Notes under the pieces: model-generated
Told to the model about the DNA's origin: nothing
Database searches by the model: none
Seen by the model: only the letters and a program-made list of their open reading frames with translations
DNA from: SSSZ01 sp035345935
GTDB taxonomy: Bacteria > Pseudomonadota > Gammaproteobacteria > Burkholderiales > Rhodocyclaceae
Direction: 5' to 3'
Assembly: GCA_035345935.1 (NCBI GenBank)
Contig: DAORDK010000113.1
Location: 1 to 9,939, forward strand
DNA length: 9,939 nucleotides
Part shown: positions 6,597 through 9,939 of the stretch, one piece after another
Numbering within the stretch: the stretch's first letter is position 1
Layout: each line of letters begins with the position of its first letter
Position numbers and translations under genes: made by a program

Positions 6597-7157
6597 ATGG
6601 CCCGTCTCGTCTCGCTGACCACCGCCTTCGCCCTGTTTGCCCCTGCCGCCCAGGCCATTGAATACGGCGACTTCCTGGCCGACAAAAGTACGCTCACCTT
6701 CGTCTCCAAGCAGATGGGAGTCCCGGTGGATGGCCGCTTCCGCAAATTCACCGCAGCCCTGAGCTTCGACCCCGCCAAGCCGACCGCCGCCAGTGCCCGG
6801 CTGGAACTCGATCTCGCCAGTATCGACGCCGGCTCCAAGGACGCCAATGACGAAGTGGTCGGCAAGGCCTGGTTCAACCTCAAGACTTTCCCGACCGCCA
6901 GCTTTGTCTCGACTGCGGTCAAACCCCTGGGCGGTGACCGCTACGAACTCGCCGGCAAACTCACCATCAAGGGCAAGGCCCAGGACATCGTCGCTCCCAT
7001 GAGCTTCCGTCAGGAAGGCGCCAACGGGGTCTTCGACGGCAGCTTCACCCTGAAGCGCCTCGATTTCGCCGTCGGCGACGGCGTCTGGGCAGACGTCTCC
7101 ACCGTCGCCAATGATGTACAGGTCAAATTTCATCTTGTCTCAACCCCCCGCAAGTAA
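6597..7157 (+). CDS. YceI-family periplasmic protein, copy 1
   Basis: A 186-residue secreted lipocalin-like protein. Residues 1-20 form a Sec signal peptide ending in AQA, cleaved before IEYG. The mature part (about 166 residues) has the YceI fold pattern, including STLTFVSKQMG near 31-41, DAGSKDANDEVVGKAWFN at 77-94 and the family motif LTIKGKAQDIVAPMSF at 122-137. YceI relatives bind isoprenoid compounds such as polyprenyl chains or quinone-like molecules. The ATG at 6597 is preceded by GGAG with a 6-nt spacer and follows the cytochrome stop by 14 bp. The frame is open further upstream, but only as a shadow of the cytochrome gene. The two YceI copies are diverged, with different N-terminal strands, so they probably have different ligands. 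Confidence 0.92.
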   Translation: MARLVSLTTAFALFAPAAQAIEYGDFLADKSTLTFVSKQMGVPVDGRFRKFTAALSFDPAKPTAASARLELDLASIDAGSKDANDEVVGKAWFNLKTFPTASFVSTAVKPLGGDRYELAGKLTIKGKAQDIVAPMSFRQEGANGVFDGSFTLKRLDFAVGDGVWADVSTVANDVQVKFHLVSTPRK

Positions 7158-7172
7158 CCCCAGGAGATTTTC

Positions 7173-7742
7173 ATGAAACGTCTTTTCGCCCTGGCCGCCC
7201 TGGCCACCACCCTATCGACGCATTCCTTCGCCGCTCCGGAAACCTATACCGTCGACAACGAACATACCTACCCAAGCTTCACCTACAACCACCTCGGCTT
7301 CAGCACCCAGACCCACCGTTTTCTCAAGACCTCCGGCACGGTCGTCTGGGACAAGGCAGCTGAAACCGGTTCCGTCGACATCACCATCGATGCGAAGTCC
7401 GTCGACGCGGGTTCAGCGATCTTCGCCGAACACATTCAAGCGCCTGAACTATTCGACACAGCGAACTACCCGACCATCACCTTCAAGTCCACCGGCGTCA
7501 AATTCAAGGACGGCGATCCCGTCTCCATCGACGGGAATCTGACCATCAAGGGGATCACCAAGCCGGTGACACTGACGGTCACCCAGTTCGCCGCAAAGAT
7601 CAATCCGATGGTCAGACGGGATGCCATCGGTGCCAATGCCGTCACCAAGATCAAGCGCAGCGATTTCAACGTCAGCAAGGCGGTACCTTTCGTCAGTGAC
7701 GAGGTCACCCTGAACATCGTGCTGGAAGCGCATAGGCCATAA
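7173..7742 (+). CDS. YceI-family periplasmic protein, copy 2
   Basis: A 189-residue secreted YceI protein, closer to the standard E. coli YceI form. Residues 1-20 form a signal peptide (MKRLFALAALATTLSTHSFA) with likely cleavage before APETY. The mature protein begins with the typical YTVDNEHTYPSFTYNHLGFS, continues through SVDAGSAIFAEHIQAPELFD, and has NLTIKGITKPVTL, then KIKRSDFNVSKAVPFVSDEV. It is expected to be a periplasmic beta-barrel that holds an isoprenoid or quinone-like ligand. AGGAG with a 6-nt spacer precedes the ATG, 15 bp after the stop of copy 1. It is the last gene of the operon. Downstream I see no hairpin with a T-run, so termination is unassigned. Codon use has somewhat fewer G/C third positions than copy 1. 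Confidence 0.94.
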   Translation: MKRLFALAALATTLSTHSFAAPETYTVDNEHTYPSFTYNHLGFSTQTHRFLKTSGTVVWDKAAETGSVDITIDAKSVDAGSAIFAEHIQAPELFDTANYPTITFKSTGVKFKDGDPVSIDGNLTIKGITKPVTLTVTQFAAKINPMVRRDAIGANAVTKIKRSDFNVSKAVPFVSDEVTLNIVLEAHRP

Positions 7743-7843
7743 CCATCGCGTGACCTCGCTCGAGCTACGCCTCGCGGGCGGCGCCGGTGGTCCATAGCAC
7801 CTTGCCCCTCGGTGGACAGTCAGTCTAGGAGTGCGGACTTTCT

Positions 7844-8491
7844 CTACAAGGGTTCGCCGACCAAGCGATCGGGCTCGGGCGGGCAAAGCAAGGGCAGCAC
7901 GTCCTGGCAACTGCCATGAAACCAGCGATCCAGATCGTCTATTTCGATGGCGACCACGCTGCGCTTGTCCTGCCGGTCGCTCGGCAGATGGGGGTCGGGC
8001 TTGTGCATGCGCCCCATGAGCGGATGACCGTCGGCGTTACAGGTGAGCATAGTGTATGACTCGAGCACTTCGCCCGTGGCGCGGTCGATCCAGCTGCTCC
8101 ACAGCCCGGCCAGGCCCCAGAGACAGCCATCCGCGCGACGGAATCGCCACCAGACGTTGCGACCCGTCTCCCAACAGGGCTCATCGAAAGACCAGGCCGG
8201 AATGATGCAGCGCTGCTCCTGCCGCCAGGCATCGCGGAAGGCTGGCTTGCGCGCCGCCTCTTCCGACCGGCAGTTCATGGTCGCAAATTTGAGTTCGGGA
8301 GTTTTCGCCCAGCCCGGAATCAAACCCCAGCGACCGACCACGAGCTCAAGAGTGCCGGCGGCGTTCGGACGCAGAAATGGCCCACGAGCCCGCGGAAATA
8401 CGTTCTCGGCCCACTTGGGCTGATTGTGACGACCAATATGCCAGGCCCGCTCGAGGGCGGCTTGATCGGGAGCGATGTAGCGGGTGCACAT
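7844..8491 (-). CDS. SRAP (YedK/HMCES-family) SOS response-associated protein
   Basis: A 215-residue SRAP-domain protein. The family caps abasic sites in single-stranded DNA by covalent linkage through Cys2, exposed when Met1 is removed. Seen here: MCTRY at the start (Cys2), GRWGLIPGWA at 53-62, MNCRSE at 72-77 (Asn73 at the active Asn position), and PAWSFDEP at 98-105 in place of the usual PADGFYEW, keeping Glu104. Then NADGHPLMGRMHKP at 152-165, with KRSVV at 176-180. The catalytic His is probably His163, displaced from the usual position by an insertion before RSVV. This belongs to a divergent SRAP branch rather than classical YedK. The start codon has no good Shine-Dalgarno, and I see no LexA box upstream. 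It converges on the YceI operon with a 101-bp gap. The gene is probably functional. Confidence 0.9.
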   Translation of the reverse strand: MCTRYIAPDQAALERAWHIGRHNQPKWAENVFPRARGPFLRPNAAGTLELVVGRWGLIPGWAKTPELKFATMNCRSEEAARKPAFRDAWRQEQRCIIPAWSFDEPCWETGRNVWWRFRRADGCLWGLAGLWSSWIDRATGEVLESYTMLTCNADGHPLMGRMHKPDPHLPSDRQDKRSVVAIEIDDLDRWFHGSCQDVLPLLCPPEPDRLVGEPL

Positions 8492-8607
8492 GGGCGTACG
8501 CTAACACGCCTCTCGGGGCGCGACCCAGTCGCGATGGACTGCGCGGGGCCGCGTACATTCGCCCTGCAGATTGCGGCTAGCGTTCCGCAACTCGTGCTTC
8601 CGGGGTT

Positions 8608-8688
8608 ATGCCCGGCAGCAAGTCCGAGCAGATGCCCGATCTGGCCAATCGCGTCAGGAAATCGAACAAGCTCGCCAACGATGAATAG
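8608..8688 (+). CDS. Possible 26-aa small ORF
   Basis: A short frame from ATG 8608 to TAG 8686-8688 in the gap between the SRAP and YccA genes. Its third positions are mostly G or C, and the product is hydrophilic with mixed charge (ANRVRKSNKLANDE at the end). Only a poor GGGG lies 2 nt before the ATG, too close for a good ribosome site. I recognise no family. It may equally be a decayed gene tail or chance; the rest of 8492-8724 holds nothing I can identify. Confidence 0.2.
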   Translation: MPGSKSEQMPDLANRVRKSNKLANDE

Positions 8689-8724
8689 CGATCCGATTTT
8701 TTCGAACTTTCACTCAGCTGCGTA

Positions 8725-8753
8725 TTGATTTCTTGGTATCGAACCCCGATTTA
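8725..8753 (+). promoter_or_regulatory. Candidate sigma-32-like promoter of the YccA gene
   Basis: TTGATT (8725-8730), 13 bp, then CCCCGATTTA (8744-8753) resembles the heat-shock sigma-32 consensus (CTTGAAA, then CCCCAT-T), with the -10 being the better half. The predicted start lies near 8758-8761, leaving a leader of about 30 nt that carries GGAGGAA (8774-8780), 9 nt before the ATG at 8790. A housekeeping reading (TTGATT, 17 bp, GATTTA) is also possible. Confidence 0.4.
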
Positions 8754-8789
8754 CAGTGGCGTCACCTATCACTGGAGGAACAATTCGCC

Positions 8790-9464
8790 ATGCGCACTGA
8801 AGCTCGTGTAATCGACCTGAGCAGAACCGAACAGGGCACCTATGCGGCGCCCGACGCCACCCGCGTCATACGCAACACCTACCAACTGCTCGCCCTGTCG
8901 ACCGCCGTTGCAGGCGTGGGCGCTGGTATCAGCATGCTGGCCGACTTTGGTCCGCTGGCCGGCATTGTGTTTACCCTGCTCGGCCTGGTCCCGCTGTTCT
9001 ACCTGCACAAGAAGCGGAATACTGCTGCAGCCGTCCCCGCCATGCTGACTTTCACTGCCCTGAGCGGTCTGGGCCTGGGTCCGACTCTCAGCCACTACAT
9101 CAACATGCCGGGCGGCAGCGGCACGGTACTGACCGCAGCAGTCATTACGACGGCGGTCACGCTAGCGCTGACCGCTTATGTTCAGAGGACCGGAAAGGAT
9201 TTCTCCCGCATGGGCGGTTTCCTGTTCGCCGGCTTGATTGTCGTCATCCTGGCCAGCATCGCTGCGATGTTTGTTCCGGCCATGCAGGTTGGCGTATCCG
9301 CCGTCGCTGCCCTACTGTTCTCCGGCTTCATCCTTTACGATACGAGCCGTCTGGTGCGCGGCGAAGAAGACAACTACGTCATGGCGGCGGTCAGCATGTA
9401 CCTGAATGTGCTGAACCTCTTCCTGTCGGTGCTGCAATTGCTCGGCTTCTCCAGCAACGATTAA
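8790..9464 (+). CDS. YccA / Bax inhibitor-1 family membrane protein
   Basis: A 224-residue inner-membrane protein with about seven transmembrane helices, matching E. coli YccA (219 residues) in size and pattern. YccA is a substrate and modulator of the FtsH protease; other relatives are pH-sensitive calcium leak channels. The C-terminal family signature is clear: GFILYDTSRLVRGEEDNY (179-196), then VSMYLNVLNLFLSVLQLLG (201-219). Asp184 matches one Asp of the di-aspartyl pair described in the Bacillus relative; the second position is Asn206. The frame is open from 8733, but I chose ATG 8790 because GGAGGAA lies 9 nt upstream, and MRTEARVIDLSR is a typical start. It is monocistronic, with its own promoter and a strong terminator. 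The name yccA is likely, but orthology is by pattern only. Confidence 0.9.
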   Translation: MRTEARVIDLSRTEQGTYAAPDATRVIRNTYQLLALSTAVAGVGAGISMLADFGPLAGIVFTLLGLVPLFYLHKKRNTAAAVPAMLTFTALSGLGLGPTLSHYINMPGGSGTVLTAAVITTAVTLALTAYVQRTGKDFSRMGGFLFAGLIVVILASIAAMFVPAMQVGVSAVAALLFSGFILYDTSRLVRGEEDNYVMAAVSMYLNVLNLFLSVLQLLGFSSND

Positions 9465-9493
9465 CCGAGTCCTCCGGTTGTAAAGCGGCAGAG

Positions 9494-9522
9494 CGGCCCG
9501 CTCATTGGCGGGCCGTTTTTTT
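9494..9522 (+). terminator. Rho-independent terminator of the YccA gene
   Basis: CGGCCCGC (9494-9501) and GCGGGCCG (9508-9515) form a perfect 8-bp GC-rich stem with a 6-nt loop (TCATTG), followed by seven T (9516-9522). It lies 30 bp after the YccA stop codon. Confidence 0.95.
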
Positions 9523-9579
9523 GCCGCAGGAACCCTGTTGGAACGAAGAAATTCCAGAATCGACGTCTAGCGCCACTAG

Positions 9580-9849
9580 ACTCCGCGGGTACGCCGGGTC
9601 AAGGCCGGCATCGAAGCGAACTTCCACGCCCTGCGCCACCGCGGCGCATCGTTCCTGAGCGACCTGGGCACCGATCTCACCGTAATCCGCGACATCCTCG
9701 TTCACCGCTCGGTGCGCGCCACCAAGCGCTACGCCCATCTCGATGATGTCACGCGGCTGCGCGCAGGCGCTGCGGGGTTGGGAAAAATCCTGCGATTTGC
9801 GCCGCAATCTACTCCGGGCACCCTTCCGGGATTGAAGCAGTTGCCGTAA
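9580..9849 (+). pseudogene. Tyrosine recombinase (phage integrase) C-terminal remnant
   Basis: An open stretch of 89 codons ending at TAA 9847-9849, preceded in frame by TAG 9577-9579, with no credible start codon or ribosome site. The translation contains NFHALRHRGASFLSDLG, then LTVIRDILVHRSVRATKRYAHLDD, matching the C-terminal catalytic part of tyrosine recombinases: HxxR, the second His (VHRS) and the nucleophilic Tyr (KRYAHL). The N-terminal DNA-binding domain and the first catalytic Arg are missing, so the piece cannot be active. A tail of about 30 residues follows the Tyr. The end lies 14 bp from the 3' end of a tRNA-Val gene, where such integrases often insert their elements. The coding quality is still good, which suggests fairly recent loss by deletion. 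Confidence 0.85.
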
Positions 9850-9863
9850 AGCCTTGTCAGGCC

Positions 9864-9938
9864 TGGTGGGCGGCACAGGGTTCGAACCTGTGACCCCTGC
9901 CGTGTGAAGGCAGTGCTCTACCGCTGAGCTAGCCGCCC
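9864..9938 (-). tRNA. tRNA-Val (anticodon CAC)
   Basis: A complete 75-nt cloverleaf including encoded CCA. The acceptor arms GGGCGGC and GCCGCCC pair perfectly; the D arm is GCTC/GAGC with AGCGGTA loop; the anticodon stem CTGCC/GGCAG encloses TTCACAC, giving anticodon CAC (reads GUG, valine); the T arm ACAGG/CCTGT encloses TTCGAAC. Its 5' end is one base from the window edge, so its promoter is outside. The 3' end faces an integrase remnant. Confidence 0.98.
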
Positions 9939-9939
9939 G

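Noticed and set aside
7743..7843. Possible terminators in the convergent gap (for example GTCCA...TGGAC and AGTC...GACT)
   Set aside because: Stems are only 4-5 bp with long loops and no T-run.
8733..8789. Longer start for the YccA gene at 8733
   Set aside because: It would translate across the predicted promoter and the GGAGGAA site. The start at 8790 matches family length.
9782..9809. Stem GATTTGC/GCAATC near the integrase end as a terminator for the tRNA on the minus strand
   Set aside because: The stem has a bulge and a 3-nt loop, and the five-T run is offset from it, so it is not convincing.
9502..9876. Minus-strand 124-codon frame overlapping the integrase remnant and the tRNA end
   Set aside because: It runs through a terminator and antisense to recognisable integrase motifs; its composition gives no family signal.

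Overview
The window reads as high-GC proteobacterial chromosome. The protein families and gene combinations (orphan GspE/PilB-type ATPase, FecR-domain protein, cytochrome b561/YceI cluster) fit a betaproteobacterium, possibly Rhodocyclales-like. That placement is an inference from gene content and GC-rich third codon positions, not from a marker gene.

Layout, left to right. (1) Positions 2-328 hold the 3' end of a FecR-domain-like gene (+). (2) It converges on a minus-strand pair: an orphan GspE/PilB-type secretion ATPase (1193-3007), followed by a stand-alone flavodiiron-like metallo-beta-lactamase-fold protein (364-1137). A perfect hairpin/palindrome (1155-1174) lies between the two. (3) Divergent from the ATPase is a small Arg-rich conserved-looking ORF (3083-3286, +). 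(4) A LysR regulator (3294-4223, -) is divergent from a tightly packed five-gene plus-strand operon: QOR2-like NAD(P)H oxidoreductase (4333-5199), DODA/YgiD-type extradiol dioxygenase (5209-6027), cytochrome b561 (6037-6582), and two different secreted YceI proteins (6597-7157, 7173-7742). The AT-rich 109-bp gap between regulator and operon carries a T-N11-A LysR-type box. (5) A convergent SRAP/YedK-family gene follows (7844-8491, -). (6) A YccA/Bax-inhibitor-1 family gene (8790-9464, +) has a heat-shock-like promoter and a strong intrinsic terminator (9494-9522). (7) The right end holds the C-terminal remnant of a tyrosine recombinase (9580-9849) 14 bp from the 3' end of a tRNA-Val(CAC) gene (9864-9938, -). 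This looks like the scar of an element once integrated at that tRNA.

The most coherent functional unit is the LysR-controlled operon. It combines a soluble quinone/NAD(P)H oxidoreductase, a ring-opening dioxygenase, a membrane di-haem b561 and two periplasmic lipocalin-like carriers of isoprenoid compounds. It suggests handling of quinones, phenolics or redox stress across cytoplasm, membrane and periplasm. The individual families are known; the joint role is inferred. No CRISPR array, rRNA, intact insertion sequence or obvious defence system is visible.
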